From assembly GCF_000829195.1 (NCBI RefSeq), contig NZ_AP013294.1, positions 1,127,001 through 1,191,000 on the forward strand: a stretch of DNA of 64,000 bases, given 5' to 3'. How positions within the stretch are numbered: the stretch's first letter is position 1; every line of letters starts with the position of its first letter. The notes under the pieces are model-generated. The model ran no database searches and was not told the DNA's origin. It was given only the letters and a program-made list of their open reading frames with translations. Both the position numbers and the translations under genes were made by a program. Below are positions 18,901-27,269 of the stretch, piece after piece. This DNA comes from Bacillus sp. OxB-1. GTDB lineage: Bacteria; Bacillota; Bacilli; Bacillales_A; Planococcaceae.

Positions 18901-19156
18901 GCCAGGAGACCCGAACAAACCAGGCGAGTCCGGCAAACCAGTTGACCCAAACAAACCGGGTGAATCCGGCAAACTAGGTAATCCGAACAAACTGGGTGAA
19001 TCAAGCAATCAAATTGATTCGAAAACACCAACGAATGGAAAGATCTTGCCTCAAACAGGGGAAGCTTACCCAATCGTTCCGATGGCGGCTGGCTTGACAT
19101 TGATCTTAGCGGGTCTTTGGATGCTCCGTAGGAAAACATTGAGTATTAAACAGTAA
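12944..19156 (+). CDS. Giant LPXTG surface protein with collagen-binding-like and Cna-B-like repeats
   Basis: 2070 residues from ATG 12944, chosen because AAAGGAGAGG lies just before it; ATG 12926 lacks a site. Order: signal peptide ending near VWA-DE; acidic Ser/Thr/Pro/Gly linker (to about 150); Cna-type adhesin region with about five related modules (each with a W-x-I/F-E/N strand and a FxDT strand); a SpaA/Cna-B domain near 1003-1095; nine cysteine-paired Cna-B-like repeats (about 1106-1855); Gly-rich linker; 11 and a part copies of DPNKPGESGKPG; LPQTG, membrane helix and RRK tail. Probably a stalk-like adhesin anchored by the adjacent sortase. The ligand is unknown. Confidence 0.9.
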   Translation: MRVLKKWLNIMMLTLLLLGQTVLGPVGMVWADELPDAGERQEESTTKETTTDESGQPAEESGNSDTDGSDDNLGSTEEEGQPGDNTNNEEGDGGTSPDDSTSPPKEPGDNDGDDSDAPAAGEGAPDSPVEGEDIPTPPTEDEPPNVPAAGIMPDSVITSTEFTVGGQPVTGTGPVTVQNGQKAEFKFNLELAAGHNYGPGSTLTYTLPGIFTDITFPQGTTFGDLGEIEKSDNVITITFNSNIHDGLNGTGFEPGAHFFIEATFNNTGDNINETIDLPGRANIALNFTPLNGSAITKDNGTPYPGNQNSEHIEWKVTVNTDLKASGTVEFKDTLTGGHTFDQNTATITELTMKPDGAVLSRIPATGVSPNFTSDTEMTISLDGVKAYEITYHTIPDDPGNNESVTYLNDATYNDTPAPTRSATVNYGTPLNKKGSLNSANLETTWTIEYNYNKRTISQPNAKLTDTWSTSGGSSTGTVEQKMVDESFEVRDGNGDIVNNYTLTSTAQGFGLQFNSEVTDAYTITYKTKPTDGSFITSDMTVTNTVVREDSNISKSPSVTYNKTSFMLNKSANDSPNYEAKTMDWTITANQAGYDLAANTKFTDTFMSKNMTLDEDTLVVTVDGVPLSRGTGYTLTNNGKVGFDITLLDGTNGQVVIKYTTGYDIRDVGMNDRKFHNSVTIMDSGLPVAPSDSAEHSVTPEQTANGKKDGKYNYETKKFEWEVELNFNLNTLEDAIFEDVLPDTQTVDVDSIKVLDGTLNPNGTFKPGNEVSVTNTATEPNKIAFSLGKITGPYKVTYESYDTDDVFPETTGKVQITNNATLKDGTTPNASWTKTVGINYTDKLIKKKGSQINQTAGIKWNFEFNYAQSNLKNIVITDTVGKDGDDGDGNPNQLIKADSFKVYKVELSGKSDSAGFNATKQNTLLSGNEYELNVDIQEGTFTLKLPDGDSAYYIEYETIYMGDNDSTVTNVVQVNYVSEDGTQASNEFSISNFRYGNAGKTVKVPFVVVKTDGATGEAMEGVEFTLYSEFQPGVPLISKKTDANGIFDLGMKLTEGKYTLKETTVAGYENPGDIDFTLHRDSIATGGPHVGKQIVEVENWKTGVNVCTEFTLTIKDVDRNPVAGKTVTVTNNATGDIHSTVTNGAGEITLLPANVKAGKYTVTTDDGGTEVILGDIAVTYDGDCKDEIAPTPSCDEFTITIEDKDNIARPNVTVTLKHKTDATAPEITATTDANGKFTVPSDTTQTGEYKVYEGKQYLGDVTITYKNDPCAATVTEAPTCETFTLTVRDVDGKSREAGVEITIKDKDGNVIETLTTDGDGKVTTTGPLPAGEYDVFEGNSATPFDEFAVNIDCTADVQPAPACTDFTLIVKDENGDVRSNVSVTVKDIAGNSIKTAPTNVDGEITIPSKELPAGKYNVFEGELLIGQIEVSYLVDCQAEVQGAPTCEDFTLTIQNRNGNARPNVQVTVKDAAGDIIVTDTTDANGQLAIASKLKQGTYRVYEGSSLINSFTVKDTCSAIVKPRPIPTPTPPPATCIDFTLTVYENGELTGAGIEVVLKSGETEIAKGTTDANGKITIQKNQLQDGQYDAYVNGEKVGDVTVSDSCADEIDLPKVPACNDFTVTVKEDGNPVEAGKEVVLKLGDEEIVTGTTDKNGKVVFPKDQLLNGEYDAYVDGEKVGKVTVADSCEETITLTPAPVCEDFTVTVKENGELVEAGKEVVLKSGDTEIARGTTDTNGKIVFAKADLPAGTYTVYDENDKAVGSVLVSYEEGKCQAIIDVLPKVCEDFTLTITDRPFANVVVKDLIGNVIVTGVTDNEGNVTFTTLLPQGSYVVTVNNDVDGHFNVTENCSATVTLESNPGNGGGSGGGGGGGGGTPPTTPVDPNKPGESGKPGDPNKPGESGKPGDPNKPGESGKPGDPNKPGESGNPGDPNKPGESGKPGDPNKPGESGKPDDPNKPGESGKPGDPNKPGESGKPGDPNKPGESGKPGDPNKPGESGKPVDPNKPGESGKLGNPNKLGESSNQIDSKTPTNGKILPQTGEAYPIVPMAAGLTLILAGLWMLRRKTLSIKQ
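16259..18505 (+). repeat. Nine tandem cysteine-paired Cna-B-like repeats (within the LPXTG gene)
   Basis: Each repeat is about 80-90 codons and begins C-x-(D/E)FT(L/V)T and ends with a Cys before a short hydrophobic-acidic linker (for example DSCADEI, TENCSATV). All nine carry one Cys near each end. The middle shows the TTDANGK turn typical of Cna-B/SpaA domains. The repeats diverge from one another at protein level, so the array is old compared with the downstream Pro-rich repeats. Confidence 0.8.
18584..19015 (+). repeat. 36-bp tandem repeats coding DPNKPGESGKPG
   Basis: Eleven 12-codon units plus a degenerate twelfth, each 36 bp, forming a Pro/Gly/Ser/Lys cell-wall-spanning stalk before the LPQTG signal. 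Units differ mainly at synonymous positions and at the last residue (G, D, V). Such arrays commonly change copy number. Confidence 0.92.
19046..19060 (+). other. LPQTG sortase signal
   Basis: Codes LPQTG, followed by GEAYPIVPMA, a hydrophobic helix and a basic tail. This is the canonical cell-wall sorting signal of the surface protein. Confidence 0.95.
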
Positions 19157-19165
19157 ATGAATGAA

Positions 19166-19205
19166 AACCAAGCAACCAGTCCGCTCCCGGGCTGGTTGTT
19201 TGGTT
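19166..19205 (+). terminator. Hairpin after the LPXTG gene
   Basis: AACCAAGCAACCAG pairs with CTGGTTGTTTGGTT (one mismatch) with an inner CC/GG pair. There is no long T run, so efficiency is uncertain. Confidence 0.65.
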
Positions 19206-19308
19206 GTCCTAAATGTAAGAGTTCTATAAGAGCTGTTTGATAGGATAAAAAAATCGCTACAACTGTGCGGGCTATGAACTCTCTAGCCTCCTATCCGTCT
19301 TTCTTCAC

Positions 19309-19338
19309 TTGTGGAATTTATTTCCTTCTCAATATAAT
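19309..19338 (+). promoter_or_regulatory. Putative promoter of the hybrid kinase gene
   Basis: TTGTGG (19309-19314), 18-bp spacer, TATAAT (19333-19338), 45 bp before the GTG start. It fits a housekeeping sigma-A promoter. Confidence 0.55.
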
Positions 19339-19382
19339 TCCAGTATAGGAGAGATTGGTTTTTACGTAAAGGGATGAAATAG

Positions 19383-22300
19383 GTGACGATTGTGAATAAG
19401 CCGATATCTGTGAGAAAGATTTTTTTCATCATCAGTATATACATATTGATTTTAACTAGTTTCCGGATTGGATGGGTGATGTACCATCAAATCCCCGTTC
19501 ATCCCGAAGCGGAAAAAGGGGTCATTGATTTAAGTGAATGGACTTTCACCGACCATCAAACGATTACACTGGATGGTGAGTGGGAGTTTTATCCGCATGA
19601 GTTTCTTGGGCCTGATTCAAAAGGAAGTGGAACGGAGGAATATATAAGAGTTCCCGGCGATTGGCGGGTCGCCATTTCGGATAATGGTATGCAACCTTAT
19701 GGCTACGGTACATATCGTCTGAAAATCCTTCTTCCCGAGGAAGATCGGTTGTATGGCATCCGGATGAAAAATATTACAACGGCTGCAAAAGTTTATGTGG
19801 ACGATGCATTGCTGAAAGAGTGGAACTCCCCAACGGAAAGGCCCAGTACAAGTGGAACAGAGCGGGGGCCTTTTTCTATCTTATTTCATAATGAAAACAA
19901 TGAAGTGGACCTTCTCATCCAAGTGTCCAATTATGAAATACCTTTCCAAGGGGGGCTTACCGGTACCGTTCATATTGGAACAGAGACTGCGATTCTGAAA
20001 GAAACGACCGATTCCGTAACCCTTCAGATCATTGTTAATGTGATTTATCTGTTGCATATTCTATATGCTGCGTACATCTTCTTTTTCGGGAAAGGGAAAT
20101 ACCGGAAAGAATTCTTTTATTATAGCCTTCTACTTGCGTTAAATATAATTTCTAATTCCATAGATGATAACGTTCTGGTACAACTACCTCTTTCTATCGC
20201 GATGACGCAAAAGTTGCTATTGTTTCTATTTATAAGTATCCTATTGGTCGTCCTTAAAGTACTTGAAAACCTATTTCAAATAAAAATACGATTTATGCGA
20301 TTGCTGTTTCTGCTTTATATTCTATTAGTAGTGGGTGTGCTCTTTGTCCCCTTGGAACAATTTATTTTGTTCTCGGGGCCGATCGTGATTGTCTTTTATC
20401 TACTTTCTTTTTCGACTTTTTTTGTGCAAACAATAAAGATTTTGAGAAATGGCTATTCCGATGCTGTCTTTTTATTGCTTATGCTGACGAGTTATCTGTC
20501 AAATGCGGTCTGGGGCATTGCCATCAACGCGGGGCTAGTGGATATTCCTTACTATCCATTTGATTTTATCATCCCTGTTTTTGCTATTACGGCTATTCTA
20601 TTCAGGCGACATTTCCATCTGGTCCACTTAAACGAAGAACAGACCAAAGAGCTTCAGCAAGCGGATAAGATGAAAGATGATTTTCTGGCGAATACATCCC
20701 ATGAGCTGCGAAACCCGCTTCATGGTGTCATCAATATAGCGCAGACGATCTTGGATGATAAGGAAGCGCCTTTAACGGCAAAAAATCGAGCCAGTTTGGA
20801 ATTGCTCGTCCGGATTGGCCACAGAATGACATTATTGTTGAATGACTTGCTGGATATTACCCGTTTGCAAGAACAGCATATCCAGTTACATCGGGAGAGT
20901 GTAAATATCCATGCAGTCACTTCAGGTGTCATCGATATGATCCGTTATATGACAGAAGGGAAGAAACTTCGGTTTCATTTAGACATCCCCGCTGACTTTC
21001 CTCGTGTCCTGGCGGATGAAAGCCGGCTTATCCAGATTCTATTTAATCTTTTGCATAATGCAGTGAAATTTACAAATGAAGGATCTGTGTCAATCGACGC
21101 TACTTATAAAAATGGGGTAGCTACCATTCAAGTTGCAGACACCGGGGTCGGAATGGAGGAGGAGACACGGAAAAAGATTTTCCAAGCATATGAACAAGGA
21201 GCCCCCACGGTAGCATCCATGGGCGGCATCGGCTTGGGACTGCCGATTTGCAAGCAATTGGTAGAGCTGCATGGCGGAAGAATCTCTGTACAATCAACAC
21301 CGGGCAAGGGATCTGTTTTTTCATTCACTCTACCGTTAGCTGTTTCCGTCGCGGAAGAAATCGAAAGAGATCTGGAGATGGCCGCTTCTGTCGCAGAAGA
21401 AATTAAAAGAGATCTGGAGATGCCGACTTCCGCACTGCTTGAAAAACAGAACGATGGAATGGAAAACATTGAGGCTTTCCATCCTGTTGGAAATGACTTC
21501 AAGCGGGAAGAGAAGATAGCGAAGATCCTACTAGTGGATGATGATCCGCTGAATCTGCAAATCTTACAAACGATGTTGACTGCGGAGTATGAAGTAGCCA
21601 CTTCGACAAGTGGAGAAAAGGCGTTGATGCTCTTGAAAACGGACGCATGGGACTTGGTCATTTCCGACGTAATGATGCCGAATATGTCGGGATATGAGTT
21701 AACACAAAAGATTCGTGAGCGGTTTACCCTTTCGGAGCTGCCTGTCTTACTGCTCACGGCACGGAACCAACTTCAAGATGTCTATACAGGTTTCCATTCA
21801 GGCGCAAATGATTATCTTTCAAAACCGATGGATGCTTTGGAATTAAAATCCCGAGTGAGAGCATTGACTGATCTGAAGAAATCCATCCAAGAGCAGCTTC
21901 GGATGGAAGGGGCTTGGCTGCAAGCGCAAATTCAACCTCATTTTCTATTCAACACGTTGAATACGATTGCTTCCCTTGCTGAAACAGATATAGAGCGGAT
22001 GGTCACGCTCCTTCATGAATTCGGGAATTATTTGCGAAGAAGCTTTGGTGTTCATAGTACGCAAGCTCTTATCCCGTTGCAAGATGAGTTGGATTTGACA
22101 AGGTCGTATTTGTTTATTGAACAAGAACGGTTCGGCGAACGTTTGCAAATTGAGTGGGAGATTGAGGATGGAGTGGATTTTCAGATACCACCGTTTTCCA
22201 TCCAGCCAATTGTTGAAAACGCTGTTCGGCATGGTGTCCTCCAACGGGTGGAAGGAGGGACGATTCGGATTCGAATCAAAGATCATGAAACCTATTCTGA

Positions 22301-22496
22301 AATTGCCATCATTGACAATGGGGTAGGCATGGAGCAGGAAAAATTGAAAGAAATCCTGCAGGCTTCCGCGGGCTCGAGAAGAGGAATTGGCATCGTGAAC
22401 ACTCACCGTCGCCTGACAAGGCTGAATGGAAATGGATTGAACATTTGCAGCCAGACCGATGAAGGCACGTCCGTATCCTTTCAAATTCCAAAATAA
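19383..22496 (+). CDS. Hybrid sensor kinase: 7TM sensor, HisKA kinase, receiver, second LytS-type kinase
   Basis: 1037 residues. N-terminal helix, an extracellular jelly-roll-like sensor (residues about 40-210) and a 7-helix membrane region of the 7TMR-DISM type. Then HisKA with [10 protein letters not shown] (His near 440) and HATPase ([10 protein letters not shown]). A receiver follows with phospho-Asp in [14 protein letters not shown] (near 761). Last is a second kinase core of the LytS/His_kinase type ([10 protein letters not shown] near 850) with its own ATPase ([16 protein letters not shown]). Two different kinase cores in one chain are unusual. Start is GTG 19383, with GTG 19392 as alternative. 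The REC-BTAD regulator at 31029 is a likely partner. Confidence 0.88.
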   Translation: MTIVNKPISVRKIFFIISIYILILTSFRIGWVMYHQIPVHPEAEKGVIDLSEWTFTDHQTITLDGEWEFYPHEFLGPDSKGSGTEEYIRVPGDWRVAISDNGMQPYGYGTYRLKILLPEEDRLYGIRMKNITTAAKVYVDDALLKEWNSPTERPSTSGTERGPFSILFHNENNEVDLLIQVSNYEIPFQGGLTGTVHIGTETAILKETTDSVTLQIIVNVIYLLHILYAAYIFFFGKGKYRKEFFYYSLLLALNIISNSIDDNVLVQLPLSIAMTQKLLLFLFISILLVVLKVLENLFQIKIRFMRLLFLLYILLVVGVLFVPLEQFILFSGPIVIVFYLLSFSTFFVQTIKILRNGYSDAVFLLLMLTSYLSNAVWGIAINAGLVDIPYYPFDFIIPVFAITAILFRRHFHLVHLNEEQTKELQQADKMKDDFLANTSHELRNPLHGVINIAQTILDDKEAPLTAKNRASLELLVRIGHRMTLLLNDLLDITRLQEQHIQLHRESVNIHAVTSGVIDMIRYMTEGKKLRFHLDIPADFPRVLADESRLIQILFNLLHNAVKFTNEGSVSIDATYKNGVATIQVADTGVGMEEETRKKIFQAYEQGAPTVASMGGIGLGLPICKQLVELHGGRISVQSTPGKGSVFSFTLPLAVSVAEEIERDLEMAASVAEEIKRDLEMPTSALLEKQNDGMENIEAFHPVGNDFKREEKIAKILLVDDDPLNLQILQTMLTAEYEVATSTSGEKALMLLKTDAWDLVISDVMMPNMSGYELTQKIRERFTLSELPVLLLTARNQLQDVYTGFHSGANDYLSKPMDALELKSRVRALTDLKKSIQEQLRMEGAWLQAQIQPHFLFNTLNTIASLAETDIERMVTLLHEFGNYLRRSFGVHSTQALIPLQDELDLTRSYLFIEQERFGERLQIEWEIEDGVDFQIPPFSIQPIVENAVRHGVLQRVEGGTIRIRIKDHETYSEIAIIDNGVGMEQEKLKEILQASAGSRRGIGIVNTHRRLTRLNGNGLNICSQTDEGTSVSFQIPK

Positions 22497-22508
22497 AAAA
22501 CTACAGGT

Positions 22509-22548
22509 GGACAACCAGTTCTTGAAAGAGGACCGGTTGTTCTTTTTT
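22509..22548 (+). terminator. Intrinsic terminator after the hybrid kinase gene
   Basis: GGACAACC pairs with GGTTGTTC (G-T pair included) with an inner GT/AC extension, followed by TCTTTTTT. Confidence 0.8.
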
Positions 22549-22678
22549 ATTTACTCATAAACAGTTCGTTAGGCCTAATATAAACGGCCTGCTTTTTCAA
22601 TAATGTAAGAGATGTATAAGCGCCGTTCTTTATAATGAAGCAAATCAAAAACAGTGAATACGGGGAAGGGGAAGCTAA

Positions 22679-23617
22679 ATGGTAAGTCGATTTCCGTTGA
22701 AGGTCCGTGAGAAAACGGGGACAGATGACGGCCAACATGTATTCCATACCATTAAAACCGCGTTGTCGTCTTCTTTCATGGTGATGGTAATGGATCCGTC
22801 TGGAAATGTAATAGAAGTGAATGACAAATTCGTTCAGCTTTTTCAATATACTTCTACCGAATTGCGGAAACTTTGGTTTCTGAATTCAGGTTATCACGCT
22901 GACAGCTTTTGGCAAGAGCTTTTGACCACTCTTGGACAGGGGGAACAATGGATCGGGGATCTTTGTCTCCGTACAAAGCATGGGGAATTCATCTGGGTGA
23001 ACGCAACGATCATTCCCTTCGAACAAAGCACGGGCCCTTTGGCAAACTATTTAATCGTCCTTCAAAATGTTTCGGATCGGAAAGCAATGGAAAAATGGCG
23101 ACATCTTGCATGTCATCATGATCTGACGAATTTGCCGAATCGCCGAATGTTCCATCTATCTTGTGCCTCTTATCTGGAAAGGGCGAGACGCCAGCGCTCG
23201 AAGTTGGCGGTTTTTTATGTGGATGTGAACCATTTCAAGAAGATCAACGATGCGCATGGCCATTCAGTTGGTGATCTTTTGCTACAGGAAGTGGCACATC
23301 GATTTCAACATCATCCATCGACAATGAATCGGGTGTTTCATTTTGGTGGGGATGAATTTGTCATCCTGATTGAATTCGATGATGATTTACTCGATTTTTC
23401 CGAGGCAATCCAGACGATATTCGCCCGTCCTTTCCGGGTAGGCGAGCATTGCTTGGACATGAGTGTAAGTTTGGGGGGAAGCATTTTTCCTGATCATAGC
23501 GCTGACATTGCGGAGTTATTGAAATTTGCCGATTCGGCCATGTTTGCGGCCAAGCGGGAGGGAGGAACCTGCATCCGAATGTATTCAAAACCAATGAAAG
23601 GACTGCGGGAGCCATAA
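22679..23617 (+). CDS. PAS-GGDEF diguanylate cyclase
   Basis: 312 residues without membrane helices. A PAS domain (residues about 20-130; MDPSGNVIEVNDKF) precedes a GGDEF domain with an intact active site FHFGGDEFVIL (near residue 225) and the DLTNLPNR signature. It should make cyclic di-GMP in the cytosol. The residues before GGDEF (STMN) do not form the RxxD inhibitory site, so product feedback through that site is unlikely. GGGGAAGGGGAA precedes the ATG, and a TATAAT at 22631 may be its -10. It lies 18 bp before the ydaJ-like gene, so it is probably the first gene of the exopolysaccharide operon. Confidence 0.9.
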   Translation: MVSRFPLKVREKTGTDDGQHVFHTIKTALSSSFMVMVMDPSGNVIEVNDKFVQLFQYTSTELRKLWFLNSGYHADSFWQELLTTLGQGEQWIGDLCLRTKHGEFIWVNATIIPFEQSTGPLANYLIVLQNVSDRKAMEKWRHLACHHDLTNLPNRRMFHLSCASYLERARRQRSKLAVFYVDVNHFKKINDAHGHSVGDLLLQEVAHRFQHHPSTMNRVFHFGGDEFVILIEFDDDLLDFSEAIQTIFARPFRVGEHCLDMSVSLGGSIFPDHSADIAELLKFADSAMFAAKREGGTCIRMYSKPMKGLREP

Positions 23618-23634
23618 GTGGAAAGAGGAAAAAG

Positions 23635-24723
23635 ATGAAAAAGAAAACACTTGGACTATTAGTCGTCGTTCTCCTACTTGGCGTTGCAACAAGCACCACC
23701 ATTTTTTCCGACGATGAAAAAAAGAAGGAGATAGCAAAAGAACCGTTGCTGGCGGAGCACTTTATCCAAAATTATTTACTTCGGGAAGATGGGCGTATGC
23801 AGACGGATTTATTGGACCAGCAAGATGTTTATCTATCCGAAACGGTCGGCTTATGGATGGATTATTTAGTAGCGAAAAATGATGTTGCGCTATTTGATCA
23901 GCAAGTGGAGGCATTGGAAACGTATTTTCTTACGAAAGATCATTTGGTCACATGGGAACTGCAAGGTACTTCGAAAGCGCCTGCGAACGCGTTCATCGAT
24001 GACTTGCGCATTATCAATGCCTTGTATGAGGCGGGTGAAAAGTGGCATCAGGGAGCTTATCTAAAATTGGCGGCCAAAATGGGGAAGTCGCTCATCCGTT
24101 ATCAAATGAACGACGATCTATTAGTCGATCATGTAGATTTGGAGAGCAAGTACAAAGGTGAAAATATTACGTTAAGTTATATCATTCCAGCTGGATTTGA
24201 CCGGCTTCAGCAACTTTCGCTGCCGGATCAGACATACGACATGACGAAGCAAGTGCTCCTGGAAGCCCCGGTTTCGCCACTGGGATTTTTTCCGAAAACT
24301 TATCATGTTAAAACGCAATCCTATTCCTACGATACCGAAATCAATTTAATAGACCAGTTTTACGTAGGATACCACCGGGCTCAATGGCAGGGGGACGTTA
24401 CACCGCTTCTTGATTTTACGAAGACCGCTTTTGCAAAGGGGGATGGAAAATTGTATGGGCGGTATAACCGCGACACCGGAGAAGCGACTGTCCCTTATGA
24501 AGCGGCAGCTGTTTACGCTCTTGCGATTCTTATGTGTTTGGAAATCGAGGAACAAGATTTCGCCAAACAGCTTTTCAATCAGATGAAAACATTACAGCAG
24601 GCTAATGAAAAGCTTCCCTACTACGGGGGATACACTGACATTTATTCGAAGGACACTCATACTTTTGATAATTTGCTTGCACTTTTGGCGGAAAGGAAAG
24701 GAATCGATGAAGAAGCATTTTGA
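23635..24723 (+). CDS. ydaJ: YdaJ-like secreted glycosyl hydrolase (GH8-like)
   Basis: 362 residues with an N-terminal signal or anchor (KKKTLGLLVVVLLLGVATS). The body resembles glycoside hydrolase family 8: SETVGLWMDYLV places a Glu where the general acid is expected, and DDLRIINAL resembles the conserved Asp segment. Such enzymes trim beta-linked polysaccharides in exopolysaccharide loci. Gene order downstream (degenerate GGDEF, DUF2334, GT2, BcsB-like) is that of Bacillus subtilis ydaJKLMN. The start follows a GAAAGAGGAAAAAG site. It overlaps the next gene by 17 bp, implying translational coupling. Function is inferred mainly from synteny. Confidence 0.75.
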   Translation: MKKKTLGLLVVVLLLGVATSTTIFSDDEKKKEIAKEPLLAEHFIQNYLLREDGRMQTDLLDQQDVYLSETVGLWMDYLVAKNDVALFDQQVEALETYFLTKDHLVTWELQGTSKAPANAFIDDLRIINALYEAGEKWHQGAYLKLAAKMGKSLIRYQMNDDLLVDHVDLESKYKGENITLSYIIPAGFDRLQQLSLPDQTYDMTKQVLLEAPVSPLGFFPKTYHVKTQSYSYDTEINLIDQFYVGYHRAQWQGDVTPLLDFTKTAFAKGDGKLYGRYNRDTGEATVPYEAAAVYALAILMCLEIEEQDFAKQLFNQMKTLQQANEKLPYYGGYTDIYSKDTHTFDNLLALLAERKGIDEEAF

Positions 24724-25570
24724 TGTGGAAATCAGACCCCTTATCTTGTTTGCTCTGTTGTTGCTAGGTATGCAGATTACTCTATTTCTACTGTTGCAAG
24801 AAGGACGGACCGGGCTTTTAATGAGTGCCTTTTTGACTGGGTTCGTCGTTCTCTCGCTAGTGGCGGGCCCTTTGGTAGGACTGTTTAGCAGTGTACTGTT
24901 CATTTTCATCATTGGCTCAATTTTGGTTTACATGGCATTGCCAAGCAGTTCATTGTCGGTTGAAACACTATCGATGCCGTTATCGCATTTATTGGGCTAC
25001 GGTTTTTCCCTTCTATTATTTGTCCTACTGGCAGGACAGCTCCATGAAAGAGTTGCAGGGCAAGGCAGGCTGACAAGACAATTGCAGGAGGAACTTCGCC
25101 AATTCGTGGCGGTCGATCCGGAGACCGGATTTGATAATAAATACCGGATGGCCATAGAGTTGGAGGCGGAAATGAAGCGCATTGACCGGTATGGAGGTGC
25201 CTTCACCCTTGTTTTGATCCAAATTGATTTTTTTAATGAATTTATCAAGTTATATGGTGAAAAGGAGCAGAAGCACCTGCTCCATTCCCTGGCGGATACT
25301 ATGCAGACTATCATCCGGTCCACTGACCGTAAATTCCGTTATGCAACCGACCGTTTTGCGCTATTGCTTACCCATACGAATGATGCCTCGATTGAGACGG
25401 TCTATGATAAATTGGCCTCCGCCATTAAGCACCATCAATTGCTGAATGAAAAATACATCACGTTATCGTTTCGGGCAGGTCACGCCGTTTATAACGGACA
25501 TGCGAAAACGACGGACCATGCGATTCTAGTTTCACAAGTGGAAAGTGAGATGGTGGCACGTGAATTGTAA
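24707..25570 (+). CDS. ydaK: YdaK-like membrane protein with degenerate GGDEF (c-di-GMP receptor type)
   Basis: 287 residues. ATG 24707 is chosen for its GGAAAGG site and coupling to the previous gene; the ORF extends further upstream without support. Four hydrophobic segments (residues about 10-110) precede a GGDEF-like domain. The catalytic motif is degraded to ATDRF, so cyclase activity is not expected. RSTD lies exactly where the RxxD allosteric site of GGDEF domains should be (RSTDRKFRY-ATDRF). This pattern fits a c-di-GMP-binding receptor that activates the polysaccharide synthase, as described for B. subtilis YdaK. Confidence 0.8.
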   Translation: MKKHFDVEIRPLILFALLLLGMQITLFLLLQEGRTGLLMSAFLTGFVVLSLVAGPLVGLFSSVLFIFIIGSILVYMALPSSSLSVETLSMPLSHLLGYGFSLLLFVLLAGQLHERVAGQGRLTRQLQEELRQFVAVDPETGFDNKYRMAIELEAEMKRIDRYGGAFTLVLIQIDFFNEFIKLYGEKEQKHLLHSLADTMQTIIRSTDRKFRYATDRFALLLTHTNDASIETVYDKLASAIKHHQLLNEKYITLSFRAGHAVYNGHAKTTDHAILVSQVESEMVAREL

Positions 25571-27269
25571 ACGTTGGTGGGGAATCAGTGCAGTTTTACT
25601 TTTTGCACAACTTCTCATTGCCGCATCCGTTGTGTTCGCGGAGGAAAAGGTGCCTGAAATCGCGTTACTTTATATGACGGATGATGGGAAGCCGAACTCC
25701 AACATATTTTTTATCGAAGCGACACTTGCCGGTTTTACCAATCAGATTGATCTGTATTCTGCCGAAGGGCCCGAAAAAGGAATAGGCCAGTATGATGTCG
25801 TTGTGTTTGTCGGGGACTACAAAGGCGATGTTCCGGAGTGGGTGCGGCATGCCATCAATAATTTTCAAGGGCGGCTGCTTGCGTTCGGATACAATGCGGA
25901 GCAGTTAACACCTTTCCAAGATTGGCATATCGCTGGGGAGGAATATATACGAAGTTTGGATGGAAATCCGTTACGGGTTGTCAAATCGGTTCTCCAAGCA
26001 ATACCGCCTGCGGATGCAACTGTTTTGTCGGAAGGGAGGGCGTCGGGGAAGAAACTGCCCTTCATTTCGAATAAAGGAAAGTTGTCCTATATCGCAACTA
26101 CCTCATTCGGTACGGAAGAGAAATATGCCCTGTCCCGTTCCCTTTATGAGCTGCTCGACAGAACGGAGCCGGACAGCCATCCCGCCTACATCCGGTTGGA
26201 AGACATTTCTCCGATTTCGGACGCGAAGCTCGTCGAGGAAACGGGGATGTATCTAGCTGATCGAGGCATTCCTTTTTTCATGGCAATCATTCCAGTCTAT
26301 GTCAATAGCGAAACCGGTGAACAGATTTCGTTGGCCCGAAACAAACCGCTCGTCGAAGTGCTAAAAAGATTGCAGGATCGAGGCGGGATGGTCATTGCAC
26401 ATGGGTATACCCACTCCTACCGATCCGATGAAACCGGGGAAGGGTTCGAATTTTGGGACGTGGAGCTCAATCAGCCGATTACGACAGAGCGGATGGATGA
26501 GCTACCGCCAAAACTGAAAACGGTCGATTCTTTTACCTCTGCTGAACAATACGAGACTTATAAACAAATGATGAATCAGGTAGAGATCAGGTATATCGAA
26601 AGGAAACATAAAAAGTCGATTGAGACGCTTACCGCTCTCGGTTTATATCCGGTCGCTTTTGAAGCGCCCCATTACACGATGAGCTCTAATGGGTACAAGA
26701 TCACTTCCGGCTACTTTTCCTCCATTTTTGGTCAGATTCAATTAAGCGATTCTAATTGGAGTGTCATGGATAGTCCGTTGTTCATTGGAAAGCCGGCTAT
26801 TTTGGCGGGAATGACGCTCTACCCCGAAACGATCGGCTATGTCGATCCCGAGTTGGCAAACCCGCTTCACGATATGGGAATCGCTGTGAAACGGCTACAA
26901 ACAGTTCCCGGTTCTGTTATAGGCGGATTTTATCATCCGTATTTAGGCTTATCGTATTTGCCCGAACTGATCGAACTAATGGAATCCATCCCGAACATGG
27001 AATGGATCGATTTTCAGCAGGAGGATTATTTCGTTCGGACAGATCGGGTGGCAATAACGCAGACGGGGACTGGCGGGCGGCATATTGAGTCTTCCCTTAC
27101 AGCAAAAGACCAATTACTTGATCGGATGTATGAAAATCCATTCGATCTTGCACTCTGGATCGTTGCTGTTATTGTTCTTGTTTTTCTTGCCATGTTTGCC
27201 GTGTATGTGACGAACTTGCGGATCCGGTTGAAAAAACGTTTATTCGAGGAGAGGGAATTCATTGGCTAA
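25545..27269 (+). CDS. ydaL: YdaL-like DUF2334 polysaccharide deacetylase-like protein
   Basis: 574 residues with an N-terminal signal/anchor (ISAVLLFAQLLIAASVVFA) and a C-terminal membrane helix (LALWIVAVIVLVFLAMFAVYV). The extracytoplasmic part has deacetylase-like metal-site candidates: RLEDIS (Asp) and HGYTHSYRSDETG (H-x3-H), then FEAPHYTMS. Probably modifies or trims nascent polysaccharide at the membrane. GTG 25545 gives the longest frame; GTG 25560 is possible. It overlaps ydaK by 26 bp and ydaM by 8 bp, so it is tightly coupled in the operon. The enzymatic role is inferred from family and context. Confidence 0.8.
   Translation: MRWWHVNCKRWWGISAVLLFAQLLIAASVVFAEEKVPEIALLYMTDDGKPNSNIFFIEATLAGFTNQIDLYSAEGPEKGIGQYDVVVFVGDYKGDVPEWVRHAINNFQGRLLAFGYNAEQLTPFQDWHIAGEEYIRSLDGNPLRVVKSVLQAIPPADATVLSEGRASGKKLPFISNKGKLSYIATTSFGTEEKYALSRSLYELLDRTEPDSHPAYIRLEDISPISDAKLVEETGMYLADRGIPFFMAIIPVYVNSETGEQISLARNKPLVEVLKRLQDRGGMVIAHGYTHSYRSDETGEGFEFWDVELNQPITTERMDELPPKLKTVDSFTSAEQYETYKQMMNQVEIRYIERKHKKSIETLTALGLYPVAFEAPHYTMSSNGYKITSGYFSSIFGQIQLSDSNWSVMDSPLFIGKPAILAGMTLYPETIGYVDPELANPLHDMGIAVKRLQTVPGSVIGGFYHPYLGLSYLPELIELMESIPNMEWIDFQQEDYFVRTDRVAITQTGTGGRHIESSLTAKDQLLDRMYENPFDLALWIVAVIVLVFLAMFAVYVTNLRIRLKKRLFEEREFIG

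Noticed and set aside
18463..19139. Minus-strand ORFs over the Pro-Gly repeat
   Set aside because: Artefact of the 36-bp periodicity, a multiple of three, which keeps all frames open.
22600..22678. c-di-GMP riboswitch before the diguanylate cyclase
   Set aside because: The leader is too short and shows no conserved GEMM-type core; only an AGGCC/GGCCT inverted repeat further upstream.
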